Assembly (NCBI GenBank): GCA_021776735.1
Contig: JAJFFH010000027.1
Span: 1 to 64,000 of the forward strand
Direction: 5' to 3'
Length of the DNA: 64,000 bases
DNA from: Planctomycetota bacterium
GTDB taxonomy: Bacteria; Planctomycetota; PLA2
Shown here: piece after piece, positions 35,233 through 45,441 of the stretch
Numbering within the stretch: the first letter of the stretch is position 1
How the letters are laid out: each line of letters begins with the position of its first letter
Notes under the pieces: generated by a model
Database searches by the model: none
What the model was told of the DNA's origin: nothing
The model's input: only the letters and a program-made list of their open reading frames with translations
Made by a program: the position numbers and the translations under genes

Positions 35233-37512
35233 ATGTTTCGTTGCGCCGTGTTTTTCGTCGTTTTCTTCGGGTTGTTTGGGGCCGCACTCGCCGGAGAGGA
35301 CGAGCCGGCCGACGAAAACCCGGTCACGTTTGCGGTAGGCGGGCGGATCGTAGGCCGCGATAACAAGCCGGCCCCCGGCCTTGCCGTGCAGGTCTGGGAC
35401 GCTCTCGCCGTCCAGCGTTTTCTGGGCCAGGGAACGACCGGTCCGAAGGGGCGCTTCCTGATCGCCCTGCGCGCGGACGAACTCAAGCGGCGCGAACACC
35501 CGTGGGGCCCGCTCCTGCTCGTCGTCCGCGGCCCGGGCGTCGCCGACCGGCGCCTGCAAATCGCCCCCGGCACGCGCAAGGCGACGATCCACGTAGAACC
35601 TTCGGTGCCGCGCAAAAAGCGCATCCTCGACCACGAAGGCCAGCCGCTCCCCGCGCTCGTCGTGCGCGGCCGCGTGCCCGCCAGCAATTGGTGGGAGGAG
35701 ACCACGACGACCGAAGACGGATCGTTTGAGTTCTTGCGAATGCCCGCCGGCGCCTTGACGCTTCAGGTTGTGGGGGAAGGGTTTGTCCTCGAACGGAAGT
35801 GGACGGACGGCGATCTCTTGGTCCCGGAGCTCAAGCCGGTGCGCGGGATCGTGACCGGTCCCAAGGGCCCGATCGAATGGGCGGAGATCGTGACGACAAC
35901 TTCGCTCGGTCCCCGCGTTGTCGCAGTCACGGACGAACGCGGCAGGTTCGACGTGGCCGCGATCGGCGGCGAGCTCCGCGCGGTCGTGCGCGCCGAGGGC
36001 TATATCCTCGCGCCCCTGCCCACGGGCGGGCCGAAAACCGACCGACGCGTGGAACTGACGAAGGTGCCGCCGCTGCAAGGCCGTGTCGTCGACCACAAGG
36101 AGCGGCCGGTCGTGGGCTGTGCCGTCGTGCTCCGCCATGATCGTCTGGGCGCGCAGACCGCCTGGACCGACGAACGTGGGCGCTTTGAATTCCGTGCGGT
36201 GCCGTCCGGCATGGCGGCGCTGATCGTGCGCCAGCCCGGGTTCGTTCCCGTCCGGGCGCGCGTCGAGGCGGACCGGTCCGCGGACGTTGTGTTGAGCGTG
36301 GAACGCGGCGCGACCGTTGCCGTGCAGGTCTCGCGCAGCGGACGCGCCGTGGCGGCGGCTCACGTTCGCGTCGGCGCGCGCGAAGCCTGGACGGACGTGG
36401 ACGGGCGCGCGCTCCTGCGCGGGGTTTCCCCGGGCGACGTGCAAGCGCTTGCGACCCTCGGCGCGACGCGGTCGATGACCCGTACGATTGTGGGCAAGGA
36501 CGGCGAGACCGCCGCGCTGAGCTTTGATCTGCGTGACGCCCTGCCCTTGCGCGGAACGATCGTGAGCGATACCGGCGACCTGCTGGCCGATGTTGAGATC
36601 ACCTGCGTGCGAGGGGAGGATCGCCGCACGGTCCGCAGCGATCCGCGCGGTCAGTTCGAGTTCCGCGACGTTCCGGTTGGTGTACGGGAACTGCGCGTGG
36701 CGCCCAAGGACCACCACGCTGCCGTGGTGCGTGTGTGGCCCGGTGCCACGCGCCGTCTCGTCATTCGCTCGCGCCTCGGTCGAGCGGTCCTGCGCGTGAA
36801 GACAGAGCTCGAGCCCGAACGCCGCGGAAACATCGCCGTCCGTATCCGGCGTCAGACGGCTCCCCACATCGACCGTACTGCACAGGGACCGACCGTGGTA
36901 TTCACCACGTTGCCCGCCGGCACCTACGACGTCACCGCGAGTGCCGAGGGTTACCTGGAAAGTAAGCAGGCGGTCGTAGTCAAGGACGGCGATGTTCCCA
37001 CAGAGCTGCGCGTCAAGCCGGCGCGCGGCGGCACGTTGCATCTTGTCGCGAGTCCCGGTGCGACGGTCATCGTGCAGCGCCTGAGTGGACGAACGCCGCC
37101 GCTGCGTTCGCTGAAGCTGCGCGACGGCACGCAGGAGCTGCACGGATTCGGCCCGGGCAAGTACCGGTTCCTGGCGCGCGCACCGGGCGAACTGATTGTG
37201 GTGCGCGCGGTCGAGGTCGGTCCGCAAACGCCGCCCACCAGCGTTGATCTGAAGGGCGGCAGGGAATCGACGCTGACGGTCACGGTTCAAAACGCGGTCG
37301 GCGATCCGGTCCCGGACGCAACACTCAGGATCGTCGGCCCAACGAACTTCAAGATGCCGGCCGGCCTCACCGGCGACACGGGCAGAAAAACGCTGACGCG
37401 CCTGATCCGCGGCCGAGTAGAAGTCTTCGCGAAAGCCGGCAACCGCGAAGGCGCGGAGGTCATCGAAATCGCCCCTGGCAAGGCCCTGACCTTGACGATT
37501 GTCGTGAAGTAG
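35233..37512 (+). CDS. secreted carboxypeptidase-regulatory-like repeat protein
   Basis: A signal peptide (MFRCAVFFVVFFGLFGAALA) is followed by about eight beta-sandwich repeats of 80-90 residues with the regulatory-like pattern (GGRIVGRDNKPAPGLAVQVW, LQGRVVDHKERPVVGCAVVL, LRGTIVSDTGDLLADVEITC, VTVQNAVGDPVPDATLRIVG). No catalytic residues are visible. It is similar in style to the amber-split protein at 22081-24849. Three motif copies lie inside: 35802 (TDGDL), 36829 (NIAVR) and 36982 (KDGDV), read in different frames. It is probably a surface adhesion or structural protein. Confidence 0.8.
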   Translation: MFRCAVFFVVFFGLFGAALAGEDEPADENPVTFAVGGRIVGRDNKPAPGLAVQVWDALAVQRFLGQGTTGPKGRFLIALRADELKRREHPWGPLLLVVRGPGVADRRLQIAPGTRKATIHVEPSVPRKKRILDHEGQPLPALVVRGRVPASNWWEETTTTEDGSFEFLRMPAGALTLQVVGEGFVLERKWTDGDLLVPELKPVRGIVTGPKGPIEWAEIVTTTSLGPRVVAVTDERGRFDVAAIGGELRAVVRAEGYILAPLPTGGPKTDRRVELTKVPPLQGRVVDHKERPVVGCAVVLRHDRLGAQTAWTDERGRFEFRAVPSGMAALIVRQPGFVPVRARVEADRSADVVLSVERGATVAVQVSRSGRAVAAAHVRVGAREAWTDVDGRALLRGVSPGDVQALATLGATRSMTRTIVGKDGETAALSFDLRDALPLRGTIVSDTGDLLADVEITCVRGEDRRTVRSDPRGQFEFRDVPVGVRELRVAPKDHHAAVVRVWPGATRRLVIRSRLGRAVLRVKTELEPERRGNIAVRIRRQTAPHIDRTAQGPTVVFTTLPAGTYDVTASAEGYLESKQAVVVKDGDVPTELRVKPARGGTLHLVASPGATVIVQRLSGRTPPLRSLKLRDGTQELHGFGPGKYRFLARAPGELIVVRAVEVGPQTPPTSVDLKGGRESTLTVTVQNAVGDPVPDATLRIVGPTNFKMPAGLTGDTGRKTLTRLIRGRVEVFAKAGNREGAEVIEIAPGKALTLTIVVK

Positions 37513-38190
37513 GTGCCGCGGCCTTGCGCGCCAGCGCTGGGCTGCGGAGGTGTGGAGACCCGTTGCTGCTGCGGTACTCGGTTGATCAGGATCGCACGGT
37601 CGCAGCGTGGTTGAGTATGAGAGGTGACCACGAAGTTCACGAGGTACACGAAGTATGAGGAAAGGAAGGAGGAAGAACGGCGCTGCTGCTGTCGTTGTGC
37701 GCGCGGTGAGTCGGACGAGCGCGGGCGAATCGGCGGAAGGAACAAGCATGGAGGGCCACAGAGGGCACAGAGGGCCACAGAGGATGAGTAGAACAAGGAG
37801 GTCGCCGTGCTGCATTGTGTGCCCCCGATCCCGATCCCCATCCCGGCACCGACACCGACGCGGGAGCGGAACATTCGTGCACCTGCCGTGTCCCCCTTCC
37901 GATCGCGTTTCCGTCCCACGATCCGCAACCGCGACGTAAACGTCGTTCGTGAACGAGAAGGGGCCCTACGGGCTGTGGCGGACAGGTCGGGCGGCGGCTC
38001 GGCGCGCCGTCGTTCAACGGAAAGAAAACTTCACGGAAAGAAAACACGGAGGGCTGCAGTGGGCCACGGAGGACCCCAGAGGATGAAAGAGCGATGGGAT
38101 GAGTGGTCACCACGAAGTTCACGAAGGAGGAGGAGGGACTGCGCGCTTGCCGGCGTGCCACGGAGGCTGAGGACGAAGTCCGCGCGCCGA
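37513..38190. repeat. intergenic repeat mosaic upstream of the toxin-antitoxin island
   Basis: No convincing gene. It contains GTGACCACGAAGTTCACGAG (37622-37641), GAGGGCCACAGAGGGCACAG (37750-37769), a GATCCC-type array (37827-37860), GGAGCGGAACATTCGTGCAC (37863-37882), CCCACGATCCGCAACCGCG and a GTCGTTCGTGAACG repeat (37916-37955), and a second cacggagg / caccacgaagttcacgaag block (38045-38126). The same pieces occur at 29.8-30.2 kb and 39.3-39.5 kb. Confidence 0.65.
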
Positions 38191-38192
38191 CT

Positions 38193-38531
38193 CTACACGG
38201 CGAGGACGAGGCGGAGGCCCGTATCGACTTCGCGCATTTGCTTGGCGGGGAGGCGGCCGATTTTTCCCGAGAGGAACGCGCGATCGAGGGTCATGAGTTG
38301 GGAGACGTTCACGACCGATTCCTTGGGCAGCTTGCCTTGCCGCTTTGCAAGCCGAACGCTGCCGGGTGCGTCGGCGAGCCGCATGTCCGACGTGATCACC
38401 GCGATCACGACTGTGCCGATTCGGCTGCGGTTGAACCGGTCCGCCTGGATCACGGGAATCGGACGTCGAAGTCCGGGTTCGGAGGCGCGAGGAGCGGGCA
38501 ACTCGGCCCACCAGAGCTCGCCGCGTTGCAC
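38193..38531 (-). CDS. mazF: MazF/PemK-type toxin (endoribonuclease)
   Basis: About 112 residues starting QRGELWWAELP after a GTG at 38531, six bases after AGAGGA (an in-frame GTG at 38537 is the alternative). Family landmarks are RRPIPVIQADRFNRSRIGTV, VSQLMTLDRAFL and the C-terminal hydrophobic strand. MazF toxins cleave mRNA or tRNA at short sequences. The antitoxin gene ends 4-10 bp upstream, forming a type II toxin-antitoxin operon beside an attC-like site. Confidence 0.9.
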   Translation of the reverse strand: MQRGELWWAELPAPRASEPGLRRPIPVIQADRFNRSRIGTVVIAVITSDMRLADAPGSVRLAKRQGKLPKESVVNVSQLMTLDRAFLSGKIGRLPAKQMREVDTGLRLVLAV

Positions 38532-38541
38532 GACCACTCCT

Positions 38542-38787
38542 CTACCACTCTCCCGTCGGGGGAAGAGACGATATCTGCAGGCGCAGAAGAAGCGAATCGA
38601 CGCCGGTGGCGCCGTCGGGCTCCCCGTACACCTCGTTGAGCGCCTCGGTCACGAGCTGATCGCTGTGCTCGCGAAGATAGGCGCGCAACGCCCGGCGATA
38701 GAGTTCGCTTCGCGAGAGCCCGAGCCACTGCGCGGTCTGCTCGGCGGCACGAAACAGGTCGTCCGGAACGGAGATGGCGGTCTTCAC
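38542..38787 (-). CDS. ribbon-helix-helix antitoxin of the MazF pair
   Basis: The 81-residue protein starts MKTAISVPDDLFRAAEQTAQ, a ribbon-helix-helix DNA-binding N-terminus, then LGLSRSELYRRALRAYL. The acidic C-terminus would wrap the toxin. It precedes mazF directly, the usual antitoxin-first order, and probably represses its own promoter near 38790. That promoter region coincides with the attC-like element. Confidence 0.88.
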   Translation of the reverse strand: MKTAISVPDDLFRAAEQTAQWLGLSRSELYRRALRAYLREHSDQLVTEALNEVYGEPDGATGVDSLLLRLQISSLPPTGEW

Positions 38788-38794
38788 GCCAGTA

Positions 38795-38856
38795 GCATAA
38801 CGCGCTGCCGATCAGCGGCGGCCCGAAGGGCCGTTCGCTGCATCGGCTTGTTGGGC
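38795..38856. mobile_element. attC-like integron recombination site
   Basis: The ends read GCATAAC (38795-38801) and GTTGGGC (38850-38856), the latter matching GTTRRRY. Inside, GCCGAT/ATCGGC, CAGCG/CGCTG and CGGCCC/GGGCCG pair in order around a TTCG loop, with single unpaired bases between stems. This is the folded-strand architecture of attC sites, including candidate extrahelical bases. It separates a toxin-antitoxin pair from a DUF433 gene; toxin-antitoxin cassettes are common in integrons. No integrase gene is present, so this would be a solitary site. Orientation is not resolved. Confidence 0.6.
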
Positions 38857-38920
38857 ACCGACACTGATGACCTCCCCGGCAGCGACCTCGTTGACTGCAC
38901 TCATCGATGAGGACGCGCAT
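38857..38920 (-). pseudogene. truncated DUF5615-like (PIN-like) toxin start
   Basis: The ATG at 38920 overlaps the DUF433 stop and begins MRVLIDEC, the usual start of DUF5615 PIN-like proteins that pair with DUF433 antitoxins. The homology is lost within a few codons and the attC-like site begins at 38856. The toxin appears to have been cut off by recombination. Confidence 0.5.
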
Positions 38921-39131
38921 CTGCCGCCAGGGCCTCCCGCGCCAACTCGAGTACGGCGATCGCCTGATCTCGTGAGACGGTCGGGAAGTCGGCCAGGAAA
39001 TCCTCGATACGCTCGTCGGCCTCCAAGTAGTCTAGGAGCGTCTGCACCGGCACCCGGGTGCCTCGGAACACCGCAGCGCCACCAAGAATCTTCTGGGAGC
39101 GATGGATCACGTCGGCCGACGGCATGTCCAA
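38901..39131 (-). CDS. DUF433 protein (putative antitoxin)
   Basis: The 76-residue protein has the DUF433 pattern: HRSQKILGGAAVFRGTRVPV, LLDYLEADERIEDFLADFP and VSRDQAIAVLELAREAL. DUF433 proteins are helical DNA-binding antitoxins usually encoded just before a DUF5615 PIN-like toxin. Here the toxin remains only as a few codons (38857-38920). The gene may be an orphan antitoxin. Confidence 0.85.
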   Translation of the reverse strand: MDMPSADVIHRSQKILGGAAVFRGTRVPVQTLLDYLEADERIEDFLADFPTVSRDQAIAVLELAREALAADARPHR

Positions 39132-39832
39132 ATCCTATCAGACCCGCGGCCGCGGTCCTCGGGGAACCAGCGCCAAGGCATGCCTAGCTTCGGTTATCCC
39201 CACGTCAAGGGCCCTGGACGACGGGCGCATGGCGGCCATGGTAGTAACGAAGTTGCGATCACCCCGACCCGCATGCCGGCGATGGACCGGCGCGTGCAGA
39301 CGCACACGACCGCGGCGTGATTCCCGCATCTGAGTCAACGACGAAGAGCGCGAAGAACACGAAGAATGAGGCGCGGGAGCAACGTGACGCCCGCGTGCGT
39401 GATCACGACTCGAAGTGAAACACGGAGGGCCGCGGAGCACCACGGAGGATGAGTCCGGGGGAGCTCACGGACGGCGATGTTTTTGTGTCCCCACGCCGAT
39501 CCCGATCCCGACTCCGTGGGGACGGGCCCCGGAACAAGAACCTCTCCGCCTGCCGCAGCGGCCCGGTTTTCTCTTGCCGGTCTCATCAGGGCTTGCCGCG
39601 CCGCGCTTGGAGCGATGGATTGACTCGAAAGAGAAGAGGCTGGAAGTCATGCTAGGGGACCGAGAAACTCACGCAGCGCGCGTCGATAGGGTTTGCTGCG
39701 CGAGACCCCAGGCGCCGTGCGGTTGCTTGGGGTCCGCGGACAGGTCACGCGACACGGCGATCGTCGTTTTTCGTGCGGAAGAAGGAGATAGGCTGGGAGC
39801 GGAGTTTACCAAGACAGGGGGCGAGGGTAGGA
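39132..39832. repeat. intergenic region with repeat fragments
   Basis: No supported gene. It carries AAGAACACGAAGAATGAGG (39350-39368), an ACACGGAGGGCCGCGGAG / CACGGAGGATGAG block (39420-39453), a full dispersed-motif copy followed by TTTTTG (39467-39486), a GATCCCGATCCC array (39499-39512) and a stem CCCCAGGC / GCTTGGGG (about 39710-39732). The repeat types match those at 29.8-30.2 and 37.5-38.1 kb. Confidence 0.6.
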
Positions 39833-41029
<1,197 letters not shown>

Positions 41030-41048
41030 GGCGTGATCCTACTAAAGC

Positions 41049-41819
41049 CTAGAGCTCGATGGTCTCTCCCTGCACGGCGCACGGCACGTCGGGACCGTCC
41101 GCGTCGAGCACGGGATTGGTGTGGTTGAAATGGATGAAACGGACCTTTTTGCGCTCGGCAGGCGACAGCGCCGCCCACGTCTCCTCGATCGGCGGATGCG
41201 GAATGTCCATCTGGCGCGGCAGCTCTTCGCGCGAGTAAAACGAACCGTCGAGCAGCGCGATGTCGCATTCCGCAAGCAACGCGGGCAAGTCGTCCCAGCG
41301 GTCCGCGTCGGGACAGTACAGGACTGTCCTATTCGGGCCTGTGATCAGGAAGGCCACGGTGTCGGTAAGTGGGCCCCGATGCTGAATGGGTAGCGTACGG
41401 ACGGCGATGTCTCCGAGACGCAGCGTCGAAGAAGCATCGCCGTCCGTTAGCTCCATCGGGTTGATTCCCAGCAGGTTCCACGGTGCGTTGTTGCGCAGGA
41501 AGGCGTGGACGGACTTCGTTGCGTAGACCGGGAAGTCATGAACATCGCACGCTTCTGGCCCGAGTTGCAGGAGGCCCGCAACGTGGCCCAGGTGGACGTG
41601 CGTGAGCAGAATGCCGTCCGGGAACGCCGGCAGCATCCGGAGTTGCTCGGCGATCGCAGGGGTGGCGTCGATCAGCCAGCATTGGTCGCCGGAGACGAGC
41701 GCTACGCACGCGGGGTAGAGCGGCGCCGCGTGGTGGCGGGCACAGCGCGGGCAGTCGCACCCGGTGTGAGGCACGCCCGCGTCCTGGGCGATGCCGAGGA
41801 CGCGGACGTGGGTGGTCAC
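41049..41819 (-). CDS. PqqB-like metallo-beta-lactamase-fold protein
   Basis: The 256-residue protein starts VLGIAQDAGVPHTGCDCPRC, the Cys-rich opening typical of PqqB-type proteins, and has LLTHVHLGHVAG, a variant of HxHxDH in which Gly replaces Asp. No other pqq gene is visible, so PQQ synthesis cannot be claimed. It may be a general PqqB-like hydrolase. Two dispersed-motif copies in opposite orientation (41397-41410, 41434-41447) lie within the gene and encode GDIAVR and TDGDA. It is 15 bp from sod and 19 bp from kbl. Confidence 0.75.
   Translation of the reverse strand: MTTHVRVLGIAQDAGVPHTGCDCPRCARHHAAPLYPACVALVSGDQCWLIDATPAIAEQLRMLPAFPDGILLTHVHLGHVAGLLQLGPEACDVHDFPVYATKSVHAFLRNNAPWNLLGINPMELTDGDASSTLRLGDIAVRTLPIQHRGPLTDTVAFLITGPNRTVLYCPDADRWDDLPALLAECDIALLDGSFYSREELPRQMDIPHPPIEETWAALSPAERKKVRFIHFNHTNPVLDADGPDVPCAVQGETIEL
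41397..41447. repeat. inverted pair of the dispersed 15-bp motif
   Basis: ACGGACGGCGATGT (41397-41410) and GCATCGCCGTCCGT (41434-41447) face each other across 23 bases. In Neisseria, inverted uptake-sequence pairs are frequent, though usually at terminators. Here the pair is inside a gene and its frame is kept. On RNA it could form a 12-13 bp hairpin. Confidence 0.75.
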
Positions 41820-41834
41820 GTTTCCTGGGCGGCC

Positions 41835-42440
41835 CTAGGCGCCGAAGTTTCGGGCGACCGCGTTCCAGTTGACGACGTTGAAGAACGCCGCGATGTAGGC
41901 GGGGCGGCGGTTCTGGTAGTTCAGGTAGTACGCGTGCTCCCAGACGTCCATGCCCAGAATCGGCGTGCCCGAGCCGTCCATGAGCGGGCTGTCCTGGTTC
42001 GGGGTGCTCGTGACCTTGAGGCCTTCGCCGGTCTTGACGAGCCACGCCCAGCCGGAGCCGAAGCGGGTCGCGCCGGCCTTGGCGAAGGCGTCCTTGAAGC
42101 TGTCGAAGCTGCCGAACGCGGAGTTGATCGCGTCCGCGAGTCCGCCGGTCGGCTCGCCGCCCGCGCCGGGACCCATGCAGGTCCAGAACAGCGAGTGGTT
42201 TGCATGGCCGCCACCGTTGTTGCGCACCGCCCCGCGAATCGACTCGGGGACGGCGTTGAGATCGGCGATCAGATCTTCGACGCTCTTGCCGGCGAGGTCG
42301 GCGTGACCTTCAAGGGCGGCGTTCAGGTTGTTGACGTAGCCCTGGTGGTGTTTGCCGTGATGGATTTCCATCGTGCGCGCATCGATGTGGGGCTCAAGCG
42401 CGTCGTGGGCGTAGGGAAGGGCGGGAAGTTCGTGGGCCAT
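41835..42440 (-). CDS. sodA: superoxide dismutase (Mn/Fe family)
   Basis: The 201-residue protein converts superoxide to peroxide. Metal ligands are His27 ([10 protein letters not shown]), His82 ([10 protein letters not shown]), Asp165 and His169 ([15 protein letters not shown]). Gln149 in TPNQDSPL and the GGGHANHS motif favour the Mn-type. The ATG at 42440 has GGAGAAACC just upstream. It sits between rnd and the PqqB-like gene in a compact minus-strand operon. Confidence 0.95.
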   Translation of the reverse strand: MAHELPALPYAHDALEPHIDARTMEIHHGKHHQGYVNNLNAALEGHADLAGKSVEDLIADLNAVPESIRGAVRNNGGGHANHSLFWTCMGPGAGGEPTGGLADAINSAFGSFDSFKDAFAKAGATRFGSGWAWLVKTGEGLKVTSTPNQDSPLMDGSGTPILGMDVWEHAYYLNYQNRRPAYIAAFFNVVNWNAVARNFGA

Positions 42441-42486
42441 GGTTTCTCCTCGGTCTTGGGTGACCTTGCGGCCTGGTTGCCTTGCT

Positions 42487-43629
42487 CTACCGATTGTCCG
42501 GGCCGCCGCCGTCGGAATCAAGCATCGCGGCGAGCATCGCCGGGCCGTACTCCTTGTGGCGGAACGGTTCGAGCACCTCGGCGAGGGCGTCAAGGGTCTC
42601 CGGCGCGGCGCGTGCGACCTGCGAGAGCAAGTCGTTGCGGGCGACCACCCAGGACTCGACGCCGCGATCCTCCGCGGCCGTGGCGCGCCATTTTCGCAGC
42701 CGTTCGTATCGGCCCTTGACCCCGGCCGCCATCGGTTCGCCGCGCTCACGGCCGCGCGTTTTCTTGGGCGGCGGCAGCGGACCCCGCTCGCGGGCATTTT
42801 GGAGCACGCGCCGGATATCGCGATTGTAGCGCCGCCAAAAGCCGGCCGGAACGCCCTTCGGCGGCGGACCATCGAGATGTTTCAGGCGCACGAGCGCCAT
42901 CAGTCCGCTGTCACCGATGATGCGGTACGGCGCGCGGTTGCGGTGGTCGGCCTTGTGATGGCGGAACACGAACAGATCGCGCAGGACGCGCTGGGAGACG
43001 GCGTCGAGATCGCGCGCGCCCTTGATCTTGCGGAACGCTTCGGGGTCGAACGGCTCCGGCTCCCATTCGCGCATGGCGATCCGCGCGCACTCGTGGGCGA
43101 TCTCCCCGGTGCGTCCGGACTCGGTGGCCCTGGCATGAAGACCGGCCGCGAGATCGATCAGGTAGCGCGTGTCGCACGCGGCATATTCGATCTGGCCGTC
43201 GGTCAACGGACGCTGAGCCCAGTCGCTGCGCTGAAGCGACTTGTCGAGTTTGACCCCGAAGTTCTCCTCCAAAACGCCTGCCAGCGAGTACGGGGGCTGG
43301 CCGAGCACGAAGCAGGCGATCTGGGTGTCGAACAGTCGCCCGATGCGCCAGCCGAACTGGTGCTGCATCATGATCACGTCGTTCTCGGCGGCGTGCAGAA
43401 TCACTTCGCGCTCGGGATCGGCGAGCAGCGGCCCAAGGCCGGAGAGATCGATGTCCGCCATGGGATCGACGATCAGATCCACGCCCGACACGGTGAACTG
43501 CAAGAGCCGGATCGCGGGCCGATAGGCAAAAAACGAGTCCGACTCGGTGTCGAGCGCGAGGACGTTGTGCGCGAGCATGCGCTCAAGCGCCGCATCCATC
43601 GCCGGCTGGGTATCGATCAGTTCGGGCAA
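42487..43629 (-). CDS. rnd: ribonuclease D
   Basis: 3'-5' exoribonuclease of the DEDDy family acting on tRNA and other small RNAs. Catalytic residues are Asp27 and Glu29 (LDTES), Asp84 (HAAENDV), and Tyr149 with Asp153 (YAACDTRYL). The second half contains an HRDC-like helical region ([18 protein letters not shown]) and a basic linker. The 380 residues match the usual length. It lies 46 bp upstream of sod. Confidence 0.9.
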   Translation of the reverse strand: MPELIDTQPAMDAALERMLAHNVLALDTESDSFFAYRPAIRLLQFTVSGVDLIVDPMADIDLSGLGPLLADPEREVILHAAENDVIMMQHQFGWRIGRLFDTQIACFVLGQPPYSLAGVLEENFGVKLDKSLQRSDWAQRPLTDGQIEYAACDTRYLIDLAAGLHARATESGRTGEIAHECARIAMREWEPEPFDPEAFRKIKGARDLDAVSQRVLRDLFVFRHHKADHRNRAPYRIIGDSGLMALVRLKHLDGPPPKGVPAGFWRRYNRDIRRVLQNARERGPLPPPKKTRGRERGEPMAAGVKGRYERLRKWRATAAEDRGVESWVVARNDLLSQVARAAPETLDALAEVLEPFRHKEYGPAMLAAMLDSDGGGPDNR

Positions 43630-43713
43630 GCGCGGGATTGTACGGAGGAAAACCGCCTGCGGCGATTTCCTAGCAAAAAGCGCCTCAGGCGGTTCTTGAG
43701 AGAATCGCTCGCA

Positions 43714-45441
43714 CTAACGCGCCGACCACGCGCGAAAGGCGGCTTCGCGTTCGCCGACGGGTTGGGCGGGGCGATAGCCGTTCGTCTTGCCGGTAATGGC
43801 GACCAGGGCACGGAGGGCGGCGAGGCGTACGCGGTCGTCGTATGTTCCGCGGCAATGGCGGCGCAGGATCGGAATGGCGCTCTTGGTGCGGGCGGCTTTC
43901 AGGATCGCGCACGCCAGCATCCGCTCGGGGTCCGTGGAGCCCGCGTCTTCCAACACCGCGATCATGGCCCCGGTCTTGCGCGGCGAGCGGGCGGCGTCCG
44001 GTGTGTTGCCCGCGCCATTGAGGCGGCCCAGCGCTGTCTTGGCGGCGAGACGCACCGCGTTGTTTGCGTCGAGGGCGGCGGCGGCCAGGCTTTCCCGGGC
44101 GCGCGGGTCCTTGCCGAGGGCGGCGGCGCAGCGGGCGCGGATGACCGCGGGCACGTTGGCGTCATGCAACGCGAGCCGGAGGATCGGAAACGAGCGCTCG
44201 TCGCCGATCGCGGCGAGGGCGCGCAGGGCCAGCGCGCGATCCTTGGATTCGCGCAGGAGCCGCGGTACCGCCGTGCCTGCATCGGTGCGTGCGAGCGCTT
44301 CGAGTGCGGCGCGTTTGACCTCGGGGTCACCGAGGTCGAGGGCGCGCACAAGGGTCGCAACGCTGTCGGGGCCGGCGCCGACGGTCCTGTCGGTCGCCAC
44401 GAGGCGGCATGCCTCGAGGCGCACGATCTTGTCCGGATCCTCTTGCGCACAGATGCGGACGGCCGCGGCGAGGTCTGCGGGAACATCGCCGTCCGTAAGC
44501 CTACGGAGCGCGGACCACCGAACAAAAGGTCTGGAGGAGGAGAGTTCCCAGCCGTAGACCGGCGGCACTGAATGCGGCTTGGGCCGGGGCAGCGCCTTGA
44601 GATGCTCGTGCCACGCGGCTTCGAGCGTCTTTAGGTCGCCGCACTCCTCCTCCAGGAGGTTGCGTGTGTGAATCTCGCGGACGGACGGCAGCACGCGCGA
44701 CGCGAACAGGCGCATCTCGAAGCGGCGGAACGCGTCCTTGTAGCGGGCATCGGTCGCGAGGAAGTGGCAGAGGCTCCACGCCAGGCCGTAAAAGCGCGAG
44801 GGGCGAAACGCGTCCATGCGCAGCTTGCCGTTGAGAACCTGGGCGCGGGCGCGCAGCACGCTCTCGAGTTTCGCCTTGCCGTCTTGGAAGGCGCGGCGGG
44901 CGGAGCGGATGCGCAGGCGCGAGACGTGTTGCTGCGCCGTGTCGTCGAGTAGTCCTTCGAACCAGCAGGCGATGCCTTCCGAGTACCAGCTCGGGGGCTG
45001 CACGAGGGGGAAGCGCCGGCGAAAGAAGTGGTGCGTGGCTTCGTGCACCGCGACCGGCCAGTTGTCGTCCGGGCGGCGGCGCCAGACAAGGGCGCAGGCA
45101 CCGCGGCGCGCGTCGAAGTGGCCCGAGGCGCCGCGGACGCCGCCGCCGAAGTCCATGTACTCGTGCCGGCCGCGATAAAGCTCGATGCGCATCGTGCGCC
45201 GCGCCTTGCCTTCGAGCGGGCCGAAGCGATCCTCGAAGAAGACGTACGCTTCGGCCAGGCGCCCGAGCAGTGAGCGCGCGACCGCCGGGTAGGTGTTGGT
45301 CTTGACCAGATAGTGGCCGCGCACCAGCTCAAGCGCGTCCTTCCATTCGTGGCGTTCGGCTTTCAGGGCCGCGGCCGGCGTGGGGCCCGCCAACGACAGG
45401 GCAGCCAGGAAGATGATCGCAAGGACGGCGCGCATGACCAT
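43714..45441 (-). CDS. secreted DUF1570 metallopeptidase-like protein with HEAT repeats
   Basis: A signal peptide (MRAVLAIIFLAALSLAGPTP; the start could be 45435, 45441 or 45459) is followed by a DUF1570-like domain with the zinc motif HEATH (VAVHEATHHFFRRRF) and SWYSEGIACWFEG, as in gluzincin-type peptidases. From residue 320 HEAT repeats follow (IVRLEACRLVATD, EVKRAALEALARTD, NAVRLAAKTALG). DUF1570 is frequent in Planctomycetes. A motif copy (44482-44496) encodes TDGDV. It heads the minus-strand operon and is divergent from another HEAT gene. Confidence 0.75.
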   Translation of the reverse strand: MVMRAVLAIIFLAALSLAGPTPAAALKAERHEWKDALELVRGHYLVKTNTYPAVARSLLGRLAEAYVFFEDRFGPLEGKARRTMRIELYRGRHEYMDFGGGVRGASGHFDARRGACALVWRRRPDDNWPVAVHEATHHFFRRRFPLVQPPSWYSEGIACWFEGLLDDTAQQHVSRLRIRSARRAFQDGKAKLESVLRARAQVLNGKLRMDAFRPSRFYGLAWSLCHFLATDARYKDAFRRFEMRLFASRVLPSVREIHTRNLLEEECGDLKTLEAAWHEHLKALPRPKPHSVPPVYGWELSSSRPFVRWSALRRLTDGDVPADLAAAVRICAQEDPDKIVRLEACRLVATDRTVGAGPDSVATLVRALDLGDPEVKRAALEALARTDAGTAVPRLLRESKDRALALRALAAIGDERSFPILRLALHDANVPAVIRARCAAALGKDPRARESLAAAALDANNAVRLAAKTALGRLNGAGNTPDAARSPRKTGAMIAVLEDAGSTDPERMLACAILKAARTKSAIPILRRHCRGTYDDRVRLAALRALVAITGKTNGYRPAQPVGEREAAFRAWSAR

